A stretch of DNA of 64,000 bases from Phycisphaerae bacterium. Lineage in GTDB: Bacteria > Chloroflexota > Anaerolineae > 4572-78 > J111. Shown here in pieces: positions 1-6,969 of this stretch. Each line of letters opens with the position of its first letter. Positions within the stretch are counted from its first letter, which is position 1. Below the pieces are notes generated by a model, which had not been told where the DNA came from, ran no database searches, and saw nothing but the letters and a program-made list of their open reading frames with translations. The stretch spans positions 1 through 64,000 of the forward strand of contig JANQQF010000167.1 of assembly GCA_028285035.1 (NCBI GenBank), given 5' to 3'. The position numbers were made by a program, and so were the translations under genes.

Positions 1-434
1 TGCAGCTGCATCCAATGAACCACGCTCAACAACGCCCCAGAAAGAAGAGTCGCCAGGTGCTTCGTGTGTGGCTAACCCAAAGACCAAGCCGCTTTGGGCA
101 ACTTGAGCTGGGGCACTGCTGCTGCCACTATCACTAAGGAAGGCAGAGGCTGCATCTGCACTGGGCACGCATAATTTTTGACCCACTTCGATAACGTCTG
201 GGTTATCAATCGCGGCGTAGCTGTCATCACCAGTTGAAGCAGCGTTTGTTGCTTCAACGATAGCAGGGAAAGCTAAAGCATCACCATAAACTTTGTCAGC
301 AACTTTTGACAGCCAGTCATCTGCTTGAACAACAACATCTTGATCACAGGCTAAATCTTGCCCGTGGACTGCTCCCGGTACAAGACCGATTGCAACTACC
401 AAAATTAAGAGAATACTGAAAAACTTCTTCACGA
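1..434 (-). CDS. Sugar ABC transporter substrate-binding protein with N-terminal LysM-like domain (partial, 3' end outside window)
   Basis: Only the first 144 or so residues are present; the gene continues past base 1. The GTG at 434-432 is chosen as start because GGAGGAG (447-441) lies six bases upstream and the product then opens with a clean signal peptide (VKKFFSILLILVVAIGLVPG). An in-frame ATG at 449 would overlap that ribosome site. After the signal come about 65 residues resembling a LysM module (WLSKVADKVYGD ... VIEVGQKLCVPS), a Ser/Ala-rich linker, then FGLATHEAPGD..FWGVVERG, which resembles the first strand and helix of periplasmic sugar-binding proteins of the ribose/inositol type. 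It is probably the first gene of a sugar ABC operon running leftwards. It is preceded by a strong promoter and an operator shared with the lacI-type gene at 3692-4711. Family assignment rests on a short stretch. Confidence 0.68.
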
Positions 435-820
435 TATACTCCTCCATGAATTAAATAAATTTGTTTGAATAGACTTTTGGGCTGAACTACTAAATGGATG
501 GTTAATCTTCAGATCAAATACCTCCCTCTGTGATAATGAAATACTTACATCACCTCATCAAAAAATAATGGGTGTGAGGCTACAAAACAATGATGGTACA
601 GGATATGGGAGAATAAGATCAGCGATTGGGTTTACCCCGTCACAAAATGTAGCAAGGTTTGGGGTAGATGTCAGACTTTTCTTAGATGTGGGTGAGGAAA
701 CCCATTTTAATCTAAGCTGTGATGTTGCGGCGGTCTTTAGAAAATCAACATTGATCGCGGTCACAAACTCCTCCGTTGGAGAGCAAAGCTTGAACTGGGT
801 CAAGTTTGCTTACAATTCAT
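435..820 (-). other. Long untranslated leader of the sugar-binding protein transcript
   Basis: If transcription starts just below the -10 box at 848-853, the mRNA carries about 400 untranslated bases before the GTG at 434. Two overlapping short reading frames (558-803 minus, with a TTG start, and 568-864 plus) have no ribosome site or recognisable family. I therefore regard the stretch as non-coding. I recognise no known riboswitch consensus in it. Confidence 0.4.
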
Positions 821-834
821 TGCACACGTGTGCA
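821..834. promoter_or_regulatory. LacI-type operator, perfect 14-bp palindrome
   Basis: TGCACACGTGTGCA is a perfect palindrome a few bases downstream of the predicted transcription start of the sugar-binding protein gene. The same motif with two changes (TGCACACGTGAACA) sits at 4730-4743 in the matching position of the lacI-type gene's own promoter. The central CACGTG fits the symmetric operators typical of LacI-family repressors. Confidence 0.7.
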
Positions 835-847
835 CATATCTGGGTCG

Positions 848-876
848 AATATACCATGCTATGATTTATTCGTCAA
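848..876 (-). promoter_or_regulatory. Sigma70-type promoter for the sugar-binding protein operon
   Basis: Read on the minus strand, TTGACG (876-871) and TATATT (853-848) are separated by exactly 17 bases. The expected start site falls next to the operator at 821-834. Confidence 0.65.
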
Positions 877-920
877 ATGTGTTTATTTCTTTTAAGAATT
901 TGTCAAATTTTTGATTAAAG

Positions 921-1033
921 CAGGACTTATGCAGAATGCGGATAAACTGTCGGTTGAGCCTACGGAAACCAGACATTTCTTTCCTGAAAACATTACTTTT
1001 GATAGGCTCAATCAACATTTTGCGTAAACCCTA
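921..1033. repeat. Candidate MITE or insertion-sequence remnant
   Basis: The left end (AGGACTTATGCAGAATG) and the reverse complement of the right end (GGGTTTACGCAAAATG) are imperfect terminal inverted repeats of a kind seen at insertion-sequence ends. Inside is a second inverted repeat, TTGAGCCTA (954-962) against TAGGCTCAA (1003-1011). There is no coding capacity. The element lies between the sugar operon promoter and the 3' end of iolB. Confidence 0.35.
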
Positions 1034-1039
1034 TAAAGG

Positions 1040-1882
1040 TTAGTCAGATCCCTCACTCACCATCGGCAAGTCGACCTGGTTTGCATCCCAATCTGCTTTG
1101 ATCCATCCAAAGGCTGGATCATCAAAGGGGGGTGTCGCTCGCTTCTCATCCAACAACTCACCAGCCAGAAAGTTAAGGAAATAAAGGTTGCAGTTTGGAG
1201 CCGCCGATGTTGAGTGGAAGCCCTGGGTTACTAAGACAAGGTCGCCATTTGTGACAGGAAGCACTTCGTCAAAATCATTGTCAACCCGATAGTTACGGTG
1301 CATAGCAAAGCCGTAATCGGGATTAGTGCGGAAGTAGTAGGTCTCCTCTAAATAGGGTGATCCCTCGTACCCATCGTGGCAATGGGGGGGCCAGCCAGAC
1401 CAGGAACCGCCGGGGACATACACCTCAAACAAAATCAGACGCTCGGCAGGGAGGGGATGTGACAGAATGTGACACACCTGTCGCTTCGCAGCCGGACCAC
1501 CCCCCCGCACTTCATTTTTCATCTCACCTGGCTTGAAGAGGCGAAGGGGATATTTCCCTTCGGCGGGTGCCCCACCAAGAGCGAACTCAAAATCAGTTTC
1601 GGCACTGACTGTAATTTCGTGGCTGGGAGGCACATACAACACATACGGCATTTCCTCAAATACATTGCTTCTTGTCAGGCTGAACTCTTGACCAGCAACT
1701 TGTGCGGACCCTTTCCCTTGTAGCGGAACAATCGCTACCTCATTACCCCCTGATTGATCTGTGAAATTTTCCCCAGCTTTGAGAGAAACGATTTTAAAGC
1801 TTAGATAATCCCACTTCGCTGACTCAGGAGTAACATCAATTTGTACTTGCGCTTCTTTATTCGGTCTAATTAAGTGTTCCAT
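1040..1882 (-). CDS. iolB: 5-deoxy-glucuronate isomerase (IolB)
   Basis: A cytoplasmic cupin-fold enzyme of myo-inositol catabolism that converts 5-deoxy-D-glucuronate to 2-deoxy-5-keto-D-gluconate. The 280 residues match the family's usual 265-275. Two cupin halves are visible: an N-terminal one (about residues 10-120) and a C-terminal one containing the IolB-like stretch EETYYFRTNPDYGFAMHRNY, then GDLVLVTQGFHSTSAAPN, with the metal-binding His and Glu residues of the family. The segment SWPPHCHDGYE-like (about residues 155-170) is also characteristic. It lies 146 bases downstream of iolG on the same strand. iolC, iolD and iolE are not in the window. Start is the first ATG. Confidence 0.88.
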   Translation of the reverse strand: MEHLIRPNKEAQVQIDVTPESAKWDYLSFKIVSLKAGENFTDQSGGNEVAIVPLQGKGSAQVAGQEFSLTRSNVFEEMPYVLYVPPSHEITVSAETDFEFALGGAPAEGKYPLRLFKPGEMKNEVRGGGPAAKRQVCHILSHPLPAERLILFEVYVPGGSWSGWPPHCHDGYEGSPYLEETYYFRTNPDYGFAMHRNYRVDNDFDEVLPVTNGDLVLVTQGFHSTSAAPNCNLYFLNFLAGELLDEKRATPPFDDPAFGWIKADWDANQVDLPMVSEGSD

Positions 1883-2028
1883 AATATGACTCTTTTATAA
1901 TGTAGTATGTATTTTGTAGAACAGGCATCTTGTCTGTGTTATTCTGATACCAATATTGCTACTGACCCGGACCTGAAAAACTAAACAAGATTCTTTATTC
2001 TATGGACCAGCTTGAAAAGTTTAGAAAG

Positions 2029-3063
2029 TTACGTCTGGGTCAGTAAATCTTTTGCATCTCCCACGTTAATGGGACGCTCCTCCTGTTGCGATTGAGCCGC
2101 AGCCAAACTGATTTGCAGAGAGACACGAGCATCATGTGCTCCGGCACTGGGGGGCTGATCGTTTTGTAAGCAGGTGATAAAATGATCGAGTTGGGCATTG
2201 TAGGCGGGAGTGAAGCGCTCATCAAACCAAGGCACAATATCGTGTGTGGCTCCCTGCCGGGTCAACGCCAGAACCGGGGTATCTTGTAAGAGTCCTGCTT
2301 GGAGCGTTCCCTCGGTTCCGCGGATTTCGCACCGAATATCATAACCATAGGTGCTATTACGGCAGGCATCAACCATGCCCAGCCCGCCTTGGCTAAAACG
2401 GAGGTTGATGAAGGCACTGTCAATGTCATCAACGCTTGCCAAATCAGGGCAGGTGAGTAACCCGCCTTCAGCAAATACCCTTTCAACTTCATCGCCCATC
2501 AACCAGCGAATTAAATCAAAATCGTGAATGGCCAAATCGAGAATCATACCACCGCTACTGGCGGGTTTAGCCCACTCGGGATCAGGACAACCTGGATCAC
2601 GGCTGACGCTGGTAATGGCCACAGGTGTGCCAATGTCTCCCGCTTCAATCCGTCGTTTCGCTTCAGCAAAGCCTCGGTCGAAACGACGCATAAAGCCGAC
2701 CTGGAACATCACCCCCGCTTTGTCTACTGCAGCCAACATTCGGTCTGTCTCTGCCAGAGTCAAAGCAATCGGTTTTTCACAAAAAATAGCTTTGCCCGCC
2801 TCAGCCGCTGCAATCACAATATCGTGATGCGTATGGGTCAGGGTGGCGATGATCACGCCGTCGATTTCGGGATCGGCCAATAAATCATGATAATCTTGAT
2901 AAATAGTAATATTGTGCCCTTTTTGGGCGACTTGTTTCGCTACATCAGGGTTTCGACTGGAGACTGCGGCGAGGCGTCCCCCTTCTGTATGTGCAGCGAG
3001 GTGACGGCTAAAAATACGCCCCATTCGCCCTAACCCTACAACCCCTAAGTTTATGGTTGCCAC
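2029..3063 (-). CDS. iolG: myo-Inositol 2-dehydrogenase, Gfo/Idh/MocA family (IolG)
   Basis: Oxidises myo-inositol to scyllo-inosose with NAD+, the first step of inositol breakdown. The N-terminal Rossmann motif GVVGLGRMGRIFSRH (residues 6-20), the CEKPIALT catalytic lysine segment (about 95-102) and GGMILDLAIHDFDLIRWL (about 170-188, with the conserved Asp and His) are all present. The 344 residues are the normal family length. Substrate assignment is an inference from close resemblance to IolG and from the neighbouring iolB; related Gfo/Idh enzymes act on other polyols. A 170-base gap with hairpins separates it from the thioesterase gene upstream, so it may have its own promoter. Confidence 0.82.
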   Translation of the reverse strand: MATINLGVVGLGRMGRIFSRHLAAHTEGGRLAAVSSRNPDVAKQVAQKGHNITIYQDYHDLLADPEIDGVIIATLTHTHHDIVIAAAEAGKAIFCEKPIALTLAETDRMLAAVDKAGVMFQVGFMRRFDRGFAEAKRRIEAGDIGTPVAITSVSRDPGCPDPEWAKPASSGGMILDLAIHDFDLIRWLMGDEVERVFAEGGLLTCPDLASVDDIDSAFINLRFSQGGLGMVDACRNSTYGYDIRCEIRGTEGTLQAGLLQDTPVLALTRQGATHDIVPWFDERFTPAYNAQLDHFITCLQNDQPPSAGAHDARVSLQISLAAAQSQQEERPINVGDAKDLLTQT

Positions 3064-3137
3064 AATTTGTTCCTCGATGTTTTAGAGATGGTGTATTCAG
3101 TCGATTATGCGAATTCGAAGTTACGTTTCAAAATGTC

Positions 3138-3162
3138 ATGCCCGAATGATTTTGTCGGGCAT
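3138..3162. terminator. Stem-loop between the thioesterase gene and iolG
   Basis: ATGCCCGA (3138-3145) pairs with TCGGGCAT (3155-3162) around a nine-base loop. A second hairpin (GCGATGG / CCATCGC, about 3177-3208) is adjacent. Neither has a strong U tract on the minus strand, so they may attenuate rather than fully terminate. Confidence 0.35.
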
Positions 3163-3236
3163 CCACTGGTTTGCTAGCGATGGATTCTGGCTATGGAACC
3201 CATCGCACAAAAACACGCGGGAATATGCATAATCAG

Positions 3237-3677
3237 CTATTTGCTTTTCATTTGTTTATAAAAATTTGTCACACGAGCCGTTGAGAGCAGATTGCCAGTC
3301 TCAACGTGAAAGATATCAATTTGGTGAACGGCCAAAGATCGAGATCGGCGAACTAATTTGCCCACGGCCCGAACCGTCCCCTCAGATGCGGCCCGTAAAT
3401 GGGAGCCATTGATCTCGATGCCAACAGGCGCAACCTCCGCCAAATTAATGCCCCAAGCGGCGTGTAAACTCGCCGCAGACTCAGCCAAGACCATACTCAC
3501 GCCACCGTGTAGTTGACCGAGCGGTTGTCGAGCGGCATTGGTGATGGGCATTGTGATGATGACTTGCTCATCATCAATCGCCTCAATCTCTGCACCGAGT
3601 GCTTCCAAAGCTGTATTCTTTTTCAACGGTCTTACATCCTCAAGAGAGGTTAGGCGAAGCTCATTTTGTTGAGACAT
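3237..3677 (-). CDS. PaaI-family hotdog thioesterase
   Basis: A 146-residue single hotdog-fold protein, probably cytoplasmic, that should hydrolyse acyl-CoA thioesters. The family signature GQLHGGVSMVLAESAAS (about residues 53-69, helix of the hotdog with the catalytic Glu/Ser region) and the C-terminal strand region ending DIFHVETGNLLSTARVTNFY are clear. The first 30 residues are a non-conserved extension. It lies 14 bases downstream of the lacI-type gene, so the two are probably co-transcribed from the promoter at 4755-4783. Its substrate and any role in inositol use cannot be told from sequence. Confidence 0.8.
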   Translation of the reverse strand: MSQQNELRLTSLEDVRPLKKNTALEALGAEIEAIDDEQVIITMPITNAARQPLGQLHGGVSMVLAESAASLHAAWGINLAEVAPVGIEINGSHLRAASEGTVRAVGKLVRRSRSLAVHQIDIFHVETGNLLSTARVTNFYKQMKSK

Positions 3678-3691
3678 ATGATCTCCCTTTA

Positions 3692-4711
3692 TTAAGCTTG
3701 ATACATCTGAGTTGAGCCACGCACAACCAACTCACAGGGCAAAACTAGATTTTGTACTGTCTTTTCATTCAACAAATCAAGGGCCATCTCCATCGCCCGC
3801 TTGCCTAAACGTAGGCTAGGTTGATGGATGGTTGTTAAGGGCGGTGAGACATATTGAGACGCGTCAATGTCATCAAATCCAATAACGCTGAGTTGGCTAG
3901 GAACCGAGATGCCCTGCTGAAAACAAGCCGATAACAACCCAACAGCGGTCAAATCATTGTAACAGAATGTAGCGGTTGCGTTGGCCGCTAACAAAGGCTC
4001 TAAACTTGCTTGGCCTCGATTGAAATCGCCACGTAGAGAAGACTCAATCACCAATTTTGGGTCATAGGGAACACCGACTGACTCAAGCATCGTTCGATAG
4101 GTGGTCAATCTTTGGCGACTGGATTTGGGACGATTGTGTGAGGCAGTATTGACATAGCCAACTCGACGGTGCCCCAGCTCAATGAGATATTCCATGGCAA
4201 GTTTAGGGCCTTGCTCATCATCAACCATTACGGAATGTAGATACTTACCTTCACCTTGATTGTTAATTAACACGATCGGTACTTGAATTTGGTCAAGCTG
4301 AGAGGTATACAAGCTACCTATTCGAGACGAGGTCACGATAATCGCATCGACACGACGACGGTGTAAGGTCTTCACCACCTCTATCTCACGATCTGGGTCA
4401 TTGCCTGATGTGGTGAGAAAAACGCTGTAGCCTGCCTGATGCGCAATTTGTTCAACCCCTTCTACCACACGGGCGATAAATGGGTCAGCAATGCTGGTGA
4501 CAACCATTCCAATCGTTTTTGTATGACGAGAGAGGAGGCTTTGGGCGACGGCACTCGGGGTATATCCCATCTGTTGAGCCAACTCGCGGATACGGTCAGC
4601 CGTTTTAGCACTAATTGCGGGATTACCGTTAAGAGCCCTTGAGACGGTGGTGTGAGAAACCCCAGCCGCTTTAGCAATATCTTTAATCGTAACAGCCACA
4701 CTCTCCCCCAT
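3692..4711 (-). CDS. LacI-family transcriptional regulator
   Basis: A 339-residue repressor: an N-terminal helix-turn-helix and hinge helix (VTIKDIAKAAGVSHTTVSRA, about residues 7-26; TPSAVAQSLLSRHTKTIGMV) followed by a periplasmic-binding-protein-like ligand domain (about 60-339). The context (iolG, iolB and a sugar-binding protein) suggests inositol or a related sugar as effector. Its own promoter carries an operator nearly identical to that in front of the sugar-binding protein gene, so autoregulation plus control of the transporter is likely. The start is uncertain: ATG at 4711 has no clear ribosome site, and the GTG four codons later lies close behind a GGGGGAG. Confidence 0.9.
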   Translation of the reverse strand: MGESVAVTIKDIAKAAGVSHTTVSRALNGNPAISAKTADRIRELAQQMGYTPSAVAQSLLSRHTKTIGMVVTSIADPFIARVVEGVEQIAHQAGYSVFLTTSGNDPDREIEVVKTLHRRRVDAIIVTSSRIGSLYTSQLDQIQVPIVLINNQGEGKYLHSVMVDDEQGPKLAMEYLIELGHRRVGYVNTASHNRPKSSRQRLTTYRTMLESVGVPYDPKLVIESSLRGDFNRGQASLEPLLAANATATFCYNDLTAVGLLSACFQQGISVPSQLSVIGFDDIDASQYVSPPLTTIHQPSLRLGKRAMEMALDLLNEKTVQNLVLPCELVVRGSTQMYQA

Positions 4712-4729
4712 TGGAGTAGTTTTGTGTTA

Positions 4730-4743
4730 TGCACACGTGAACA
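4730..4743. promoter_or_regulatory. LacI-type operator in the lacI-type gene promoter
   Basis: TGCACACGTGAACA matches the operator at 821-834 in 12 of 14 positions and lies just downstream of the expected transcription start of the repressor gene. Confidence 0.65.
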
Positions 4744-4754
4744 TTGATGGCGCG

Positions 4755-4783
4755 ATTATACAGGAGGGGAGGATCGGTGTCAA
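4755..4783 (-). promoter_or_regulatory. Consensus sigma70 promoter of the lacI-type gene
   Basis: On the minus strand TTGACA (4783-4778) and TATAAT (4760-4755) are both perfect consensus hexamers with a 17-base spacer. So strong a promoter fits a gene held down by its own repressor. Confidence 0.8.
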
Positions 4784-4906
4784 TTTAGGTGTGTTTAGGA
4801 AGATGACTTGCAGAATGAAAGAACTCATTTTGTCCAAAGAATTGGATTTGGAAGAATGGAAGCTTGGAAGGGTGGGAAGGGGTAAAACTGGTTAACGCCA
4901 CTCAGG

Positions 4907-4953
4907 CCAATGCTCTGCGTGGGCACGTCTTGGACCCCAACGCAGAGCATTGG
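4907..4953. repeat. Perfect 14-bp inverted repeat downstream of the J-domain gene
   Basis: CCAATGCTCTGCGT (4907-4920) is exactly complementary to 4940-4953 across a 19-base loop. It lies 25 bases past the stop of the J-domain gene and upstream of the lacI promoter. It may act as a terminator, but no U tract follows on either strand, so a dispersed palindromic repeat is equally possible. Confidence 0.5.
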
Positions 4954-4977
4954 AGCCAAGTGTGGAGTCGGGCTGGT

Positions 4978-5784
4978 CTATCTTTCGATGTGAATAAACC
5001 CCTGATCAGGGCCTAACTGATCGAATTGAGACTTGAGCATATCACGCTCAACCCGTTTGCGGGCCAATTTTTGGTTGAGTTCAGTGGCCATTTCCTCAAT
5101 CAAATCTCGCCCCTTTTGTTGGGCTGATTTGACAGCCAAACTCAGCTCAACACTGGCCCGTTGCGATATGCCACGCATCTCTCTATCGATAGTTTGTAAG
5201 CGGCGCTGGCAGCGCTGGTGCTCCTTTTCCAAGGCAGCTATTAGCTGAGCTTCTGTTTGTTTTTGTGCCGCTCGACGTGTTTGAATAAAGGGCACTTCCT
5301 CTTGTGATAAGGCAATTAACTCAACTAAACTGCGGGCAGCATACGCATCGTTAATCGCGGCCATCTTTTGGGTACGATAGACCCGTTCCCTGTCATCTGT
5401 CGCCAAGTCTGGGTGAAACCGGCGGGCCAATTGACGATAGATTTTTTTGATTTCAGCTTCGTCTGTCGGTGGTAAGGGCTCTGTCGGTGGCATTGGGGCA
5501 TCGGTGTGGGGAACCCCCCAGGTCCGGCGATATTGATCAGCCACCGAGAGGTAGGCATTGCCAAAAATTTGTTTGTTGCGGGCCATCTGAATGTGGTCGT
5601 TGTAGCGCTGGATCTCTTTTGCCACACTCTCTAGTTCGTTGTAGAGATGACCCAATCTGGCCTCGACAGCAAACTCAAAGGCGTGAATCTCAGCCAGCCG
5701 ATCAGCTAACTCTGCTTCAGCCTCAATCAGCTTGATGTGAATTTCAGCCAGTTGGTGTCGTAATTCATTTAATCGATCAGCCAT
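4978..5784 (-). CDS. Coiled-coil protein with internal J-domain
   Basis: 268 residues. Residues 1-75 and 165-260 are predicted coiled coils (long heptad-like runs rich in Glu, Leu, Arg and Ala). Between them, after a Pro-rich linker (TDAPMPPTEPLPPT), is a J-domain at about 110-155 with the invariant HPD at 124-126 (LARRFHPDLATD), so it should stimulate an Hsp70 ATPase. Lacking G/F and zinc domains, it is a class C J-protein, not DnaJ itself. It is the last gene of a four-gene minus-strand cluster and overlaps the upstream membrane-protein gene by eight bases (5777-5784). Its client is unknown; the neighbouring membrane protein is the obvious candidate partner. Confidence 0.82.
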   Translation of the reverse strand: MADRLNELRHQLAEIHIKLIEAEAELADRLAEIHAFEFAVEARLGHLYNELESVAKEIQRYNDHIQMARNKQIFGNAYLSVADQYRRTWGVPHTDAPMPPTEPLPPTDEAEIKKIYRQLARRFHPDLATDDRERVYRTQKMAAINDAYAARSLVELIALSQEEVPFIQTRRAAQKQTEAQLIAALEKEHQRCQRRLQTIDREMRGISQRASVELSLAVKSAQQKGRDLIEEMATELNQKLARKRVERDMLKSQFDQLGPDQGFIHIER

Positions 5785-6505
5785 TGTTGATGATGTTCTC
5801 GGCTTGTTGCAGGGCTAATTGTTTTTCTTGCTCAACGCGTTCAGCTTCGGCTTGGACAACATTGGCCCGATAGGCTTGGGCGTACAACCCCGCCACAACG
5901 GCAAAATACTCCCGATAGGTGTCCCAATTTTGATCCAAATCGGTCGGCTTATCCTCAGTAGCTTCCACCGCTTTTCTGCGGCGGAGGCGACCAATCGCAC
6001 GAGCGACACGTTTAGGGCTTCTGACAATTTGACGCGCCAGGTGGTGTAGCGGGCCAATGGGGGTGTTGTTGATCACCTTCCACATGGCCAATCGGGCCAT
6101 CTGCGCCGACTGCTCATCTTGTAAGTGACCTTGTTGAAGCATTTGGTCAATTAAAAAAGCCTGATGCCAATACAAGCTCAACTGATCTGCCGCTTCCTTG
6201 ACGGTTAAAAAATAGAGGATTTTTTTCGAGATTCGTTTGAGCAGCCAAAAAATCAGAATAACGGGGAGAAAGAGGCAGGTTAGCCACCAACTCTGCTCTT
6301 CACCGCGATTAAACTCTTTCTTCACCGCTGGCGATAAGGTTTGCTCCCGTCGTTTGGCGATAACGGTCAACATTCGCCGCCGGAAGAATTGCTCAAAGAG
6401 CCAATCAATAATTGGAATAGGGATCAGAACAGATAGCCCGGCCGAGGTAGCATCAACGTAGACGCCCCAGTCAAAGGGATATTGCGGTTTTTTATCTTGA
6501 TTCAT
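5777..6505 (-). CDS. Membrane protein of unknown function in the EEP/J-domain cluster
   Basis: 242 residues with no family I can name. Two hydrophobic stretches are visible: a short one near the N-terminus (AGLSVLIPIPIIDWLFEQFF, about 17-36) and a strong membrane segment around residues 73-92 (WWLTCLFLPVILIFWLLKRI). The remainder is soluble, with a basic stretch (about 165-180, RSPKRVARAIGRLRRRK) and a Gln/Glu/Ala-rich C-terminal helix. It begins in a TAATG overlap with the upstream gene and ends inside the J-domain gene, so all are translated from one message. Confidence 0.7.
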   Translation of the reverse strand: MNQDKKPQYPFDWGVYVDATSAGLSVLIPIPIIDWLFEQFFRRRMLTVIAKRREQTLSPAVKKEFNRGEEQSWWLTCLFLPVILIFWLLKRISKKILYFLTVKEAADQLSLYWHQAFLIDQMLQQGHLQDEQSAQMARLAMWKVINNTPIGPLHHLARQIVRSPKRVARAIGRLRRRKAVEATEDKPTDLDQNWDTYREYFAVVAGLYAQAYRANVVQAEAERVEQEKQLALQQAENIINNG

Positions 6506-6969
6506 TACTCAGCTATTGCAGTGGTTTGGGCTAAAATGGATTGAATAATTCGTTTGGTTTTTTGAGCATTGAAGATTTTTTTTAATAATTTTATAAAATC
6601 TTCCTCTGAGTGAGCTGTGATGTCATTATACCTTGTTTGCCCTGGTTCAACCTGAGATTTTAATTCATTGTCTAAAAATATATGAACAGGATACAAATCA
6701 ATATCATATGAAATCGTAAATAACTTATAGTGATAATTCTCTAATGATGGAGCAAAAAAATAGAATATGTAAGTAAAAGGCTGTAAAACTTCTCCAAAAA
6801 CTGCCTCGAAGGTTATATCATCAACATCTGGAACATACACTTCCACTGTTGCCTCTAGCCTACTATTAGTTTTCTTCCCAAGTAGCGTAGCTTGCGCTTT
6901 TAATATTGAAACAGGCGTCGTTATGTCACTTGTTTCTTCAGTAATGTCATTAGGCCATAAATCGAGCAT
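6505..6969 (-). CDS. Hypothetical protein in the EEP/J-domain cluster
   Basis: 154 residues, no recognised domain, no signal or membrane segment. The middle (about 45-110) is predicted beta-rich with many aromatic residues (FTYIFYFFAPSLENYHYKLF), and the C-terminus is helical and basic (LLKKIFNAQKTKRIIQSI). It is clearly more AT-rich than the flanking core genes, as is the upstream nuclease gene, which suggests the two were acquired together. It is joined to both neighbours by TAATG stop/start overlaps. A role as partner or immunity protein to the nuclease is possible but untested. Confidence 0.65.
   Translation of the reverse strand: MLDLWPNDITEETSDITTPVSILKAQATLLGKKTNSRLEATVEVYVPDVDDITFEAVFGEVLQPFTYIFYFFAPSLENYHYKLFTISYDIDLYPVHIFLDNELKSQVEPGQTRYNDITAHSEEDFIKLLKKIFNAQKTKRIIQSILAQTTAIAE

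Noticed and set aside
558..864. Overlapping reading frames on both strands in the leader of the sugar-binding protein gene
   Set aside because: TTG start or no ribosome site, no recognisable family, and they coincide with a predicted untranslated leader.
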